Assembly (NCBI RefSeq): GCF_014084125.1
Contig: NZ_CP048405.1
Coordinates: 6,324,001-6,388,000 of the forward strand
Source: Streptacidiphilus sp. PB12-B1b
Lineage (GTDB): Bacteria > Actinomycetota > Actinomycetes > Streptomycetales > Streptomycetaceae
Reading direction: 5' to 3'
Length of the DNA stretch: 64,000 nucleotides
Below are positions 17,940 to 26,533 of this stretch, piece by piece; position 1 is the stretch's first letter; every line of letters starts with the position of its first letter. Both the position numbers and the translations under genes were made by a program. Below the pieces are notes generated by a model. The model was given only the letters and a program-made list of their open reading frames with translations. It made no database searches and was not told the DNA's origin.

Positions 17940-19855
17940 CGCTCGTCCAGTTCCCCATCCAGCAGCCGTCGCACCAGTTCTCGCTCTTCCTCCCCGGCCC
18001 TCGCGCGGGCCCGGTCCTCGGCACGTTTGCCCGCTAGTCGGATCAGGTCTTCCAGTTCCGCGAAGGGCAGGGCGAACTGCTCGGCCCAACGCAGGGCCGT
18101 CATATGGGTTCGCCGTTCGTTGATCATGTCCCGGGCGACCACCTGAACCGCCAGATGGTGGGGCATCGCGCGGGCGCACGGGCATTCCAGGCACTTCAGG
18201 AAGGAGGCCCGGCAGGGCTCTCCCGGCGGGCTATGCGGGCCGTTCTCATTGTCCGTGCAGGCGGCCAGCACCGTGTCCGCGTCCCTCGCGACCAGCAGCC
18301 GCATCATCTCTGCGGTCACCCCGAGCCGTTTGGCAACCGTCTCCGGGTCGCGCAGGGCCTCGGCGACATCCGCCGTGCTCAGCCGGGTGATCCGGCCTGC
18401 GGTGCGGGCCTTGACGACTTCCTTCTCCAGCACGTCAGCGACCACCTTCTGGTACTCGCGCAGGCTCGACTTGTCCCGTCGCAGGTAGATGTTCGCCAGT
18501 GTCTCCCGGGTCTGGGCCACCGGCTTTTGTTCACGCACGCCGTGAGTGACCCGCATACGTCCGGCGCCTACGATCAGCCGTTGCAGGGCGCCGTCCTCGT
18601 CCGGCTCATCGGCGACCAGGTTCAAACCGGCGCCCCAGGATCCGATGCTCGAATTCGTCAGTTGGTCGCGGAAACCCCGTCCGCTCACGTTGCGGCGCGT
18701 GACTGCCACGGATCCCTGGGCCCGGGAGCCTTTTCCCGCCTTGGGAACCCAATAGACCAGCAGCCGGTCGCTGCCCTTGATCCGCCGTGACGACGCCGCC
18801 AGTTCCATAGCGACCATGTAGAGGCCAAACGGCGTGTGCAGCTCGTCACGGGAAGACAGCTCGCCTTCCTCTGCGGGCGCCGAGGCCCACGACGGCAATT
18901 CGCTCAACGTCACCGTCATGTAGCGCCGCGGGCCCCGACGCGGCTTGCTCAGGTCGAGCTGGACGCTGGCCAACGGCCCGGCCCCGCCGTCTGGCCGGTG
19001 GAAAGCCGCTGGTGCCTTGATGATCGTCGACCCGTTTTCCCCGGTCAGCCGCACGAGCAGAATCACCAGCGCGCAGGCCTCGGCCAGGCTCAGATGCAGC
19101 CGCGTGGTCAGGTCGGTCACAGTGCCGTGCGGGACGATCCACGATGCCAGGCCGTTGCCCCATTTGTTGCGCGGCATCTCCCCGGTCGTCTCCACCATGT
19201 CGAGGATCGAGCCGTATTCGTAGAGCACTGGCTCGTCCTCGCGTGAGACGCCGCCCTCTCGCCAGCGCTCCAGCACCTCCCGGGACTCCCTGATGCGCTT
19301 CACGGCTGCCCGCACCACCTTCCGTGCGGCGTCCAAGATCGCCTTTTCCTCGGTCGGGCTGTAGCTGCCCCGCGAGACGATCTTGTCCCGGCGGGCCGGC
19401 ACCCACTGCGCGCACTGAGCGGCGAACTGCGGTGTCAGCCCTTTCACGTTCGCCAGCAGGGATCGCAGCAGCCCCACCGCCATCCCGGCGGACGGCGCCT
19501 CCCCCCTGCTCAGCAGGAATGCCTTCAGGTGTCGGGGTGCCAAATCTTGCGGGGTCCGCGGGGGCTCTGCCTCCAGGAGCAGGACGTCAACGAAATAGCG
19601 CAGCTGCCTGAAGGCGTTGTTGGCGGCATTGGAGGCGTTCACCTGTCCCGCGGGCCCCACGTGCGCGTCGAAGGCGCGGGCGAACGCCTCCTGCAGCGGG
19701 CGATCCACCGCGAACGTCGTGAAGTCGTAGTCGACGATCTCGCCGGGGTCCTGCTCGGAGAAGAACCGCACCCGGCAGTGACCGTCCTCTAGGAACAGCC
19801 GCTGCGGCGGGCTATACCCCGCCTCCGGCATCTCCGCCTGTCGCCCCGGGCTCAC
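17936..19855 (-). CDS. Tyrosine recombinase B of element 1 (TnpB-like)
   Basis: The 639-residue protein has a GTG at 19855 overlapping the first recombinase stop (GTGA). Its size is close to Tn554 TnpB. The catalytic region has R269 (LVRLTGENGS), H438-x-x-R441 (THGVRE) and tyrosines Y457 and Y468 as nucleophile candidates. It is less canonical than A and C. The C-terminus has C533, C548, C555, C558 and C560 (FLKCLECPCARA), a probable zinc site also seen in large Tn554-type recombinases. Confidence 0.85.
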   Translation of the reverse strand: MSPGRQAEMPEAGYSPPQRLFLEDGHCRVRFFSEQDPGEIVDYDFTTFAVDRPLQEAFARAFDAHVGPAGQVNASNAANNAFRQLRYFVDVLLLEAEPPRTPQDLAPRHLKAFLLSRGEAPSAGMAVGLLRSLLANVKGLTPQFAAQCAQWVPARRDKIVSRGSYSPTEEKAILDAARKVVRAAVKRIRESREVLERWREGGVSREDEPVLYEYGSILDMVETTGEMPRNKWGNGLASWIVPHGTVTDLTTRLHLSLAEACALVILLVRLTGENGSTIIKAPAAFHRPDGGAGPLASVQLDLSKPRRGPRRYMTVTLSELPSWASAPAEEGELSSRDELHTPFGLYMVAMELAASSRRIKGSDRLLVYWVPKAGKGSRAQGSVAVTRRNVSGRGFRDQLTNSSIGSWGAGLNLVADEPDEDGALQRLIVGAGRMRVTHGVREQKPVAQTRETLANIYLRRDKSSLREYQKVVADVLEKEVVKARTAGRITRLSTADVAEALRDPETVAKRLGVTAEMMRLLVARDADTVLAACTDNENGPHSPPGEPCRASFLKCLECPCARAMPHHLAVQVVARDMINERRTHMTALRWAEQFALPFAELEDLIRLAGKRAEDRARARAGEEERELVRRLLDGELDER

Positions 19856-21342
19856 CGGTCAGTCACCGGATCGCCCAGCACCCGCCGGTCGGCGCCGTAG
19901 ACCGCCGCCATCAGGTCCGAGAGGCCGCTGTTGTTGGCGTGCAGCAGCAGCAGCTCCAGTTCCAGAGCCTCAAACGGCTCCAAGTACGTCTCCTTGGTCG
20001 TGCGCTGATCAGCATGCCCGAGCAGCAGACGCACCAGGTCCCAGGTGCTGCCGAACTCGTATCGCAGGTCACGAAGCTCTTCCCCGTCCAGATGCGCGAA
20101 CTTCTTGTCGAAGAGAAGCCGGCCTACCGAGAACCAGCGCAAGGCGAAGCTGTGTCGGAGCATGTGGGCGGTCCCGGCGAACCCCTCCAGCCCCAAATTG
20201 TCCCGCAGCCGCTTGTTGGCCTGAGTGAAGGTGTGCTGCCACCCGTGCGGATCCCTCGGCATCCCGTCCTCGTTCAACCACAGTGCCACCGGCTCCAGCC
20301 CCTGTTGCGTCTGACGCAGAAGCAGACGGCGAGCCGACGGCGTCAGCGAGTCGAGAGTGACCTCCTCCACCACTCCGTCCTGCCCGACCAGCCTCACCCG
20401 CCCTTTGGCCAGCACCCGCGTCAGCAGCCGGGTCCCCTTCATGCCTTCATAACGCCCGGCGGCCTGGGCCCTGCGCACCGCCGTGGCCCGCTCGCCCTCG
20501 CAGTAGTTCAGTACCGGCACCAGGCCCTTGCGTGCCAACCAGTACCTGCGGGCTACGTCCCCCTTGGCCGTCTGCTCGGCCAAGTGGCAGGTGTAGAAGC
20601 CGCGGCTGGGATCGTCCGGCGGGAGCTCGATCAGCAGCAGCGAACCGCCTTCCTCCAGCCGCAGTCCAGAGTTGTAGAGGTAGTCCGCGAAGGCGCCGTT
20701 GCGCTGCCCGTTGCGGCCTCGCCAACTCGGGTCCTCATCACCCTCCAGCGTCAGCCCGAGCAGCCCGCAGTCCCGATAGCGCTCGAAGCCTGCGGGGTCG
20801 AACCACTTCACATCTCGGTCCCGAGTCGCCTTCGGGTCGGTCACGACCTTCTCCGACTGGCTGCCATCCCGGCGCTTTCCGCGACCTGGGCGGGTCCGGA
20901 TCGGATTGGGGACCTGGAACTCGTTGGCTGCCCAGAGGTAGAACAGCCGGATGTTGATGAGGTTGTCACTGTAGGTGCCGGACTCCACCAAGCGCGTATT
21001 GCGGCCGTCCAGCGTCCGCCAGGTCTTGAAGGCTTCGACCGCGGTTGGCTCCACCTCGTCCCAGGTCTGTCCGCAAGCCCACAGAAAGCTCAGCCACACC
21101 ACGAGGCTGTACGCGTACTTCCGCCAGGTCAGCCGACCTAAGTCGCGCACCTCGTCACTGTCGAACCATCGGTCAACCCGAAGATCCGGAGCCCCCAGAG
21201 GGTTGAGCAAGAAGGGCTGGCCAGCCCTCCGTGGCGCCGACGAAGCCCGCAACAGGACGCCCTGGTGTTGCAACACGACCGGATCGTCGCGCACCGGGAG
21301 AAGATCCAACCGCTCACCGTGAAAGTAGACCTTCCATCTCAC
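19852..21342 (-). CDS. Tyrosine recombinase A of element 1 (TnpA-like)
   Basis: The 496-residue protein is first in the cassette, with a GTG start at 21342. All catalytic residues are visible: R228 (NSGLRLEEG), H393 and R396 (HMLRHSFAL), H443 (LLGHADQRTT) and Y453 (ETYLEP). A core-binding domain covers roughly residues 60-150. It lies 130 bp inside the right end, so its promoter is within the terminal region. The GTGA and ATGA overlaps along the cassette imply one coupled transcript. Confidence 0.9.
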   Translation of the reverse strand: MRWKVYFHGERLDLLPVRDDPVVLQHQGVLLRASSAPRRAGQPFLLNPLGAPDLRVDRWFDSDEVRDLGRLTWRKYAYSLVVWLSFLWACGQTWDEVEPTAVEAFKTWRTLDGRNTRLVESGTYSDNLINIRLFYLWAANEFQVPNPIRTRPGRGKRRDGSQSEKVVTDPKATRDRDVKWFDPAGFERYRDCGLLGLTLEGDEDPSWRGRNGQRNGAFADYLYNSGLRLEEGGSLLLIELPPDDPSRGFYTCHLAEQTAKGDVARRYWLARKGLVPVLNYCEGERATAVRRAQAAGRYEGMKGTRLLTRVLAKGRVRLVGQDGVVEEVTLDSLTPSARRLLLRQTQQGLEPVALWLNEDGMPRDPHGWQHTFTQANKRLRDNLGLEGFAGTAHMLRHSFALRWFSVGRLLFDKKFAHLDGEELRDLRYEFGSTWDLVRLLLGHADQRTTKETYLEPFEALELELLLLHANNSGLSDLMAAVYGADRRVLGDPVTDR

Positions 21343-21385
21343 AACAGGGATCCTGCATAGTCCCAGGTCATAGAAGGACCACTAC

Positions 21386-21425
21386 AGGACAGCATTCACC
21401 CGAACGGGTGATGCTCGCTGTGTCC
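21386..21425. promoter_or_regulatory. Subterminal hairpin at the right end of element 1
   Basis: An imperfect inverted repeat (GGACAGCAttCACCC, loop GAAC, then GGGTG...GCTGTGTCC) lies between recombinase A and the right terminal repeat. It is a candidate recombinase-binding or promoter-control site. Confidence 0.4.
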
Positions 21426-21463
21426 CGTATCAGCAACACGCCTCTGCAACAACACAGATCTCG

Positions 21464-21477
21464 CTAGAGAACGTACG
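21464..21477. other. Element 1 right end: inverted repeat and GTACG duplication
   Basis: CTAGAGAACGTACG here is the inverse complement of 9090-9103. The TAG within it (21466-21464 on the minus strand) terminates the truncated dprA frame two codons after the junction. Confidence 0.8.
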
Positions 21478-21910
21478 CGCCGCCGGAGACCACGACCCAG
21501 GCCGCGTCGGCGAGGTCCGCCGCCAGCTCGGCGGCGACGTGGACGCCGTAGGCGGTGCAGGCCCGGGCGCCGACCACGGCGACGGAGCGCAGCGCCAGCA
21601 GCCGCAGGGAGGCCGCGCCGCGGACCCAGAGCCCGGTCGGCCGGGCGGGGCCGAGGTCGTCCAGCTGGGTGGGCCATTCCGGCTCGCCCGGGCAGACCAG
21701 CCGGGTTCCGAGCGAGCAGGCGTGGTCCAGGTCGGCGGCCGGGTCGGCCCCGGCGGCCCGGGCCCGGAAGCCCTCACCGGCCGGGCCTGCCTGGAGCCGG
21801 TCCAGTGCCTCGACCGGGCCGTACCGGTCGATCAGCGCACCGGCGGCCTCGTCGCCCGGTTCGACGATCCGGCTGAGCGCGGCCCTGGCGAGTCGTACTG
21901 CCTGTTCCAT
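21464..21910 (-). pseudogene. dprA: dprA 5' fragment ending in the element's terminal repeat
   Basis: The fragment starts at ATG 21910 after GGAGG (product MEQAVRLARAALSRIVEPGD) and keeps the DprA N-terminal part to VVSGGAY, where the element adds V, L and a stop. The product would be 148 residues and lack most of the RecA/ssDNA-binding Rossmann core. The 3' half is at 8446-9095. It lies downstream of yifB, as in intact actinobacterial operons. Confidence 0.9.
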
Positions 21911-21981
21911 GGTGGCCTCCGGTTCGCGGTTCGGTGCGGCGTGCGGATGGGTCGGACGCGGGCGGGCTGGTGCGGGGCCGG

Positions 21982-23341
21982 TCAGCCGGGGGCGGCCAGG
22001 CCGCCGGGGACGCCGCTGCGCAGGCTCAGCGCGGTGCGCACCTGGGCCCGGCCGGGGAGGTCCAGCCCGGCGAGGTCGGCGGCGGTCCAGGCGACGCGCA
22101 GCACCCGGTCCAAGCCGCGGGCGGTGAGCAGCCCGCGTTCCAGCTGGCGTTCGGCGTCCTGCAGCGCGCCGGGGGCGAGCCGCCAGCGGGTGCGCAGCTC
22201 GTGGCCGGGCACCTCGCCGTTGGTGCGCCAGGGGGTGCCGGCGAATCTGGCGGCGGCGCGCTCCCGGGCCGCCAGCACCCGGGCGGCGACGGTGGCGCTG
22301 TTCTCGGCGGAGGCGTCGCGCTCCATCAGCTCCACCCGGGTGACCGGCTCGACCTCGACCCGGAGGTCGACCCGGTCGAGCAGCGGCCCGGAGAGCCTGG
22401 CCTGGTAGCGGCTGACCATGGTGGGGGTGCAGTCGCAGGCCTGCCCGCGCCGGGACCAGCGGCCGCAGGGGCACGGGTTGGCCGCCATCACCAGCAGGAA
22501 CCGGGCGGGCAGCCGCAGCGAACCGGCCGAGCGGGCGACCACGACCTCGCCGGACTCCAGCGGCTGGCGCAGGGCGTCCAGGACCCGCACCGGGAACTCC
22601 GGGGCCTCGTCCAGGAACAGCACGCCGCGGTGGGCGAGCGAGACCGCGCCCGGGCGCGGCAGGCCGCTGCCGCCGCCGATGATGGCGGGCATGGTGGTGG
22701 AGTGGTGCGGGGCGCAGTAGGGCGCGGTGCCGACCAGCGGTCGGCCGGGCGGGAGCAGCCCGGCGACCGAGTGCACGGCGGTGACCTCCAGGGCCTGGTG
22801 CGGGCTGAGCGGCGGCAGGATGCCCGGCAGCCGCTCGGCCAGCATCGTCTTGCCCGCACCGGGCGGGCCCTTCAGGAAGAGGTGGTGGCCCCCGGCGGCG
22901 GCGATCTCCAGGGCGTGGCGGGCCTCGTACTGCCCGGCGATGTCGGCGAGGTCGCGGTGGTCGCGCTCGTCGGCGGCGCGGCCGCGGACGCCGAGGCCGG
23001 GCAGGGAGAGCCCGGCCAGGGCGTTGTCGGGCTGCGCAGGCTCCTCCGGCCCGGGCTGGTCCTCGGCGGCCTCCCGACCGCTGAGCAGGGCGATGAGGCT
23101 GCCCAGGGTGCGGACGCCGCGGACGTCCATGCCGGGCACCAGGGACGCCTCGGGGGCGGTCTGGGCGGGCACGACGACCCGGGTGTAGCCGGCGTCGGCG
23201 GCGGCGAGCACGGCGGGCAGCACGCCGCGGACCGGGCGGACCCGGCCGTCCAGGCCGAGCTCGCCGATGAGCAGCAGCCCGGCGATGGCCGCCGGGTCCA
23301 GCCGTTCGGCGGCGGCCAGCACCGCGCAGGCGATGGCGAGG
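21982..23341 (-). pseudogene. yifB: yifB/comM 3' fragment, displaced from its start by element 2
   Basis: This is about 450 residues of a YifB/ComM-type Mg-chelatase-like AAA+ ATPase. It has the end of the Lon-like N-terminal domain (LLLIGELGLDGRVRPVRGVL), Walker A GPPGAGKTMLAERLPG, the Walker B region GVLFLDEAPEF and a C-terminal helical domain ending GLAAPG. ComM is a branch-migration helicase for integrating transformed DNA. Only a TTG lies at the junction and the first ~83 residues are missing (see 53007-53254), so it is probably not functional while element 2 is integrated. Confidence 0.9.
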
Positions 23342-23350
23342 ACCAATGAT
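23331..23350. other. Element 2 left attachment junction (att)
   Basis: Here GGCGATGGCG (yifB) meets AGG-ACCAATG (element). At the right end CCATTGAC-AGG meets TCGAAGCC (yifB). The shared core is AGG (23339-23341 and 53007-53009). This predicts attB GGCGATGGCGAGGTCGAAGC in yifB and an attP with CCATTG and CAATG arms around AGG, an imperfect palindrome as serine integrases prefer. Confidence 0.75.
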
Positions 23351-23377
23351 CCACTGAGACGCTGTTAAAGCAAAGAC

Positions 23378-23440
23378 GGCCCCACCAGGAGATTCCCGTC
23401 TCCGGAGGGGCCTGACCGCAAGGCCCGACTAGGTCGGGCG
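23378..23440. promoter_or_regulatory. Hairpins at the left end of element 2
   Basis: Two stem-loops lie between the junction and the first gene. The first is GGCCCC with an inner GGAGA/TCTCC stem closed by GGGGCC. The second is CCCGAC-TAG-GTCGGG. They probably insulate the rightward operon from yifB transcription. An AAGGAG box at about 23458 serves the first gene. Confidence 0.45.
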
Positions 23441-23472
23441 CCCCCTTGATCTCACCCAAGGAGTCGGCTGCC

Positions 23473-24756
23473 ATGGATCGTCCCATCAATCGAGTGCCGT
23501 CCGCATCCCCCCGGGCGTGGAGCCTCCGCTCCGCCCGCCGCTACCTGCAGCGCCTTCAGCAGGCCGCCCTCGGCGTCACCCGATCCCTCACCTTCAAGGC
23601 GCTGCGCGGCCGGTTCGTCACCGTCACCGACTACATGAGCCAGCACGGCGCCCCCGCCGACTGGCAGGCCAAGTGGTCCTCCGCGTTCGGCGGCCGAGTC
23701 CACCGCAAGTACCAGGCCCGCCACGGCCACAAGGCCCCCCAGTGCCTGAACATGGTGCGCGGGGTCGCCCGGGACGTCTACTACTACGGCGACGCCGACC
23801 TCGACCTGTTGGACGAGGCCATGGAGCACTACACCGCCAAGACCGGCCTCACCCGCCCCGCCCAGCCGCAGACGCCGGCTGACCGCCTCGGCTCCATCAC
23901 AGCCCTGCTGACCGGCTTCAACGAGGCGGTGCAGGACTACCCGGGCCGCTTCGAGGGCCTGACCGGCGAACACCTGCGCGACCTGGAGCGCGTCGGCGAC
24001 TGCGACGCCGCCTCCGACCGCATCGAGCAGCTGCTACCCGTCCTGGACGACTGGAAGCAGCGCCTGGACGTCCTCGAAGAGGCGCTGACGCCCGCCGACC
24101 TGAACGCGATCATCGCGGCCGGGCCGGAGTCGCCCGTCGCCACCGCCTACCGGGTGGCCGCGCGCAGCTTCGACACCTACCAGCAGTGCCGCGACACCGC
24201 CCATTCGGCCTGGGTGAACTGGTCGTTCACCGGTCTGGAGCCGGAGGAGGGGGCGGACGCCCGAATGGGTGATGCCGCCGAGTCGCCCGAGGTTGACGAG
24301 CGGGTCACGGTCCCGTGCGTGCTGGACGGCTGCGACGGCTACAGCCACCCGGACGACTGCACCCGCAGAATCGACCGGATCATCATCAACGGTGATCTTG
24401 AGGTCACGACAGAGCTGGTCGCCCCGAACGAAGGCCCGCTGTACGTGTCCGTGTTCGGCGTGTACGACGACCGCGACGAGGCGATCAACGTCCACGCCCA
24501 CACCCAGGCCGATCTTGACCGACTCGCCGAGGAGTTCGAGCGGCTGGCCGCGATGATCCGGAAGGCGGGCGCGAGCCTGCACCGCACCAGCGCGGTGCAG
24601 CCCACGACCGGCGTGTGTGCCCGCTGCGAGCGGACCTGGCCCGAGGCGGACCTGTCCGACGACGCCAACGGCGACCCCGTGTGCTGCGACTGCCACGCGA
24701 GCGACCCGGGCGACGACCGCGCCGAATACCGGGCCTACGCCCACGCGGGGCGGTGA
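23473..24756 (+). CDS. Hypothetical protein with C-terminal zinc ribbon
   Basis: The 427-residue protein starts at ATG 23473, 10 nt after AAGGAG. It begins with a basic segment (RAWSLRSARRYLQRLQQAAL). A helical middle covers about 120-260. A β-rich stretch near 300-360 includes NGDLEVTTELVAPNEGPLYV. The C-terminus has a CxxC...CxxC zinc ribbon (CARCERTW then CCDC). No family was recognised. It leads the rightward operon of element 2. Confidence 0.7.
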   Translation: MDRPINRVPSASPRAWSLRSARRYLQRLQQAALGVTRSLTFKALRGRFVTVTDYMSQHGAPADWQAKWSSAFGGRVHRKYQARHGHKAPQCLNMVRGVARDVYYYGDADLDLLDEAMEHYTAKTGLTRPAQPQTPADRLGSITALLTGFNEAVQDYPGRFEGLTGEHLRDLERVGDCDAASDRIEQLLPVLDDWKQRLDVLEEALTPADLNAIIAAGPESPVATAYRVAARSFDTYQQCRDTAHSAWVNWSFTGLEPEEGADARMGDAAESPEVDERVTVPCVLDGCDGYSHPDDCTRRIDRIIINGDLEVTTELVAPNEGPLYVSVFGVYDDRDEAINVHAHTQADLDRLAEEFERLAAMIRKAGASLHRTSAVQPTTGVCARCERTWPEADLSDDANGDPVCCDCHASDPGDDRAEYRAYAHAGR

Positions 24757-24761
24757 CCGCC

Positions 24762-24983
24762 ATGACGACCACCCTCGACACCAGCACCCTGCTGCAGGAC
24801 TCCGGCGCACTGCTCCTGGAGATCGGCCCGGCCGACCTCGGCGAGAACTTCGGCTCGTTCCTCGGCTTCCTGGCCCACACCCCCGAGGGTCAGACGATCG
24901 TGGTCCTCCCCGAGGGCCAGCTCCCCGAGATCAGCGACAGCGTCATCCGCCAGCTGCTCCAGATGCCCCGGGGCCGGTCCTGA
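24762..24983 (+). CDS. Small hypothetical protein
   Basis: This 73-residue acidic protein (MTTTLDTSTLLQDSGALLLE) begins 5 bp after the previous stop. Its own stop overlaps the next start (TGATG). No domain was recognised. It is supported by tight operon spacing and GC-skewed third positions. Confidence 0.6.
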   Translation: MTTTLDTSTLLQDSGALLLEIGPADLGENFGSFLGFLAHTPEGQTIVVLPEGQLPEISDSVIRQLLQMPRGRS

Positions 24984-25180
24984 TGGGTGCCCGTTTCCCG
25001 ATCCCGCGCCCGACCGAGACCGCGGCACTCGCTGCGGTCCGGCCGCGGCCGGTCCCGCCGGCCGAGGCCCTGTACGCCGACCTCGCCACCACCCGCCGCC
25101 GCGACGACCGCGAGGGCTTCACCCTGCTCGGCTGCCTGATCCTGCGGGCCATCGCCGGAAAGGCCGGTGAGCGGTCATGA
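24983..25180 (+). CDS. Small hypothetical protein
   Basis: This 65-residue protein starts MGARFPIPRPTETAALAAVR. Start and stop overlap the neighbouring genes by one and four bases. It ends KAGERS, nearly identical to the EAGERS end of the following gene. No function was recognised. Confidence 0.6.
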   Translation: MGARFPIPRPTETAALAAVRPRPVPPAEALYADLATTRRRDDREGFTLLGCLILRAIAGKAGERS

Positions 25181-25500
25181 CCAGCGACCACCGGACGGAA
25201 GCCTCGCTGTCCGTCGCCGCCCTTCACCTGCTGCTCGCGCGGAACCCCGAGCTGGACGAGCTGCCCATCGAGTGGACTGTCGACGTCGACCGGGTGATCC
25301 GGCCGTTCATGACCGTCCGCCACCCCGACTGCGCCAAGGCGGCGCAGCTGCTCGCCGACGCGCTGGAACTCGACCTCAAGACGGGCGACTTCAGCGACCA
25401 GGGCATCCCCACCCGGTCCCTGTACGTGCAGGGCCGCTGGGGCGGTGCCCGCTGGGACTTCGTCGCCTACGCGGCCCGCGAGGCAGGTGAGCGGTCATGA
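25177..25500 (+). CDS. Hypothetical protein
   Basis: This 107-residue protein has an ATGA overlap with its upstream neighbour and another with the next gene. It has a mixed α/β pattern (SVAALHLLLARNPELDELPI, then RWGGARWDFVAYAA). No family was recognised, although small proteins of this type are common in actinomycete integrative elements. Confidence 0.65.
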   Translation: MTSDHRTEASLSVAALHLLLARNPELDELPIEWTVDVDRVIRPFMTVRHPDCAKAAQLLADALELDLKTGDFSDQGIPTRSLYVQGRWGGARWDFVAYAAREAGERS

Positions 25501-26003
25501 GAAGACGTCTCCTCGACGCCACCCGCGGTGGCCGCCTGTGGTGGCGGGTGGTCCGTGAGAACCCGGTCACGGCCACCGTGGCGACCTGGCGCGGCGGGGC
25601 CCTGACGATGCCCTGCCCCACCTGGTGCGCCGGCCACCCGGACGCCGACGTCGCCCAGCACCCGGTGGACTTCGCCCACCACTCGGAGGACCACGGGCTG
25701 ACCGTGACCCTGGCCGAGGACACGGTCGAGATCCTGGCGGTCGGCATCTCGCAGGCCCCGCTGTCCACGCGCGGCAGCGTGCTGCCGTACTTGACGGTCG
25801 ACGCGGGCACCGACGGCTGCGTCCGCACGACGCCGGACGAGATGCGGGCCCTGGCCGACGGCCTGGAGTCGCACGCCGGGTTCCTGCGCCGGTTCATCGC
25901 GGATTTCGAGCCGCTGCGGGCCGAGGCGCTCGAGGCGATGCGCCCGCCGGGCTTCCCGAAGCACCTGCCGCCGCTGGCGCCGCTGGACGGGGAGGACCCG
26001 TGA
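25497..26003 (+). CDS. DUF6907-like protein
   Basis: The 168-residue protein has the DUF6907 pattern: MPCPTWCAGHPDADVAQHP with a CPxWC motif, a β-rich stretch with VEILAVGISQAPL, then PDEMRALADGLESHAGFL. A basic ~35-residue leader precedes the motif, and an internal ATG at the motif could be used instead. DUF6907 proteins recur in conjugative and integrative elements of actinomycetes and have no known activity. A second member is at 31245. Confidence 0.65.
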   Translation: MRRRLLDATRGGRLWWRVVRENPVTATVATWRGGALTMPCPTWCAGHPDADVAQHPVDFAHHSEDHGLTVTLAEDTVEILAVGISQAPLSTRGSVLPYLTVDAGTDGCVRTTPDEMRALADGLESHAGFLRRFIADFEPLRAEALEAMRPPGFPKHLPPLAPLDGEDP

Positions 26004-26149
26004 TCTTCCTGATCGTGGCGACCCCGGCCGAGGCTGACGTTGTCCTGCACCGGCTGCGCGACGCGTTCAGCACCGCCGACCCGATCGGCATCCCCGACCC
26101 GGACGACATCGAGGGCCAGGTCGCCCTGAGCGTCGACGTCCACCTCTGA
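26000..26149 (+). CDS. Small hypothetical protein
   Basis: This 49-residue protein (MIFLIVATPAEADVVLHRLR) has a GTG overlapping the previous stop and a GGGGAGG box in the preceding codons. It was kept because of the coupling. No function was recognised. Confidence 0.5.
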   Translation: MIFLIVATPAEADVVLHRLRDAFSTADPIGIPDPDDIEGQVALSVDVHL

Positions 26150-26305
26150 CCCGTCTTCCCCGCGCCCGGTCGGTGCGGCGGAAGGCCAGTGGAACTCCGC
26201 CAACTTTGCGGAGTTTCCGCCGGGGTCACCGCCGCGCCGCCGGGCTCACACCCCCTGGAGCACCCGTGAACACCCGCCCCAACCCGACCACCGGAGGTAG
26301 CTGAC

Positions 26306-26533
26306 ATGGCCCTCTTCGGATTGTTCGGCTCGACCCACGACATGACCACCGGCACGTACGCCGGTCGGGAGTCCGCCAGCGACCGGGCCGCGCGCAAGGA
26401 TGCCGAGGCGCGGTCCCGGCGCGCCGCCTCGCACCGCAAGGCCGCCACCAAGCTCGACCGCCAGGTGAACGCCGAGATCGACGCCAACCGGACCGCCGAG
26501 CGCTCCGGCACGCGGGGGCGGGGCTGGTGGTGA
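26306..26533 (+). CDS. Small basic protein
   Basis: The 75-residue Arg/Lys/Ala-rich protein starts MALFGLFGSTHDMTTGTYAG after a clear GGAGGT box. It is probably a helical, possibly nucleic-acid-binding protein. It overlaps the DUF2637 gene. The 155 bp upstream contain no gene and may hold a promoter. Confidence 0.6.
   Translation: MALFGLFGSTHDMTTGTYAGRESASDRAARKDAEARSRRAASHRKAATKLDRQVNAEIDANRTAERSGTRGRGWW

Larger units (their letters stand above)
9096..21472. mobile_element. Element 1: 12.4-kb three-tyrosine-recombinase element inserted in dprA
   Basis: The bounds come from rejoining the two dprA halves, which restores the frame ...VVSGGAYGIDAAAHRG. The element carries a leftward coupled cassette of three large tyrosine recombinases and a small coiled-coil protein at its right end. 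Cargo lies to the left: a nuclease, a DUF4238 protein, a HEPN-like protein, a 335-bp repeat array and a small membrane protein. Two linked large tyrosine recombinases plus a small TnpC recall Tn554. Three overlapping recombinases with terminal inverted repeats recall RIT elements. This one mixes both features. Confidence 0.85.

Noticed and set aside
9096..21472. Retron or diversity-generating retroelement linked to the repeats
   Set aside because: No reverse transcriptase motif was found in any frame of element 1.
21464..22474. Longer dprA start at 22474
   Set aside because: The upstream 180 codons overlap yifB antisense-like composition and are Arg/Pro/Gly-rich. The GGAGG-ATG at 21910 gives a normal DprA N-terminus.
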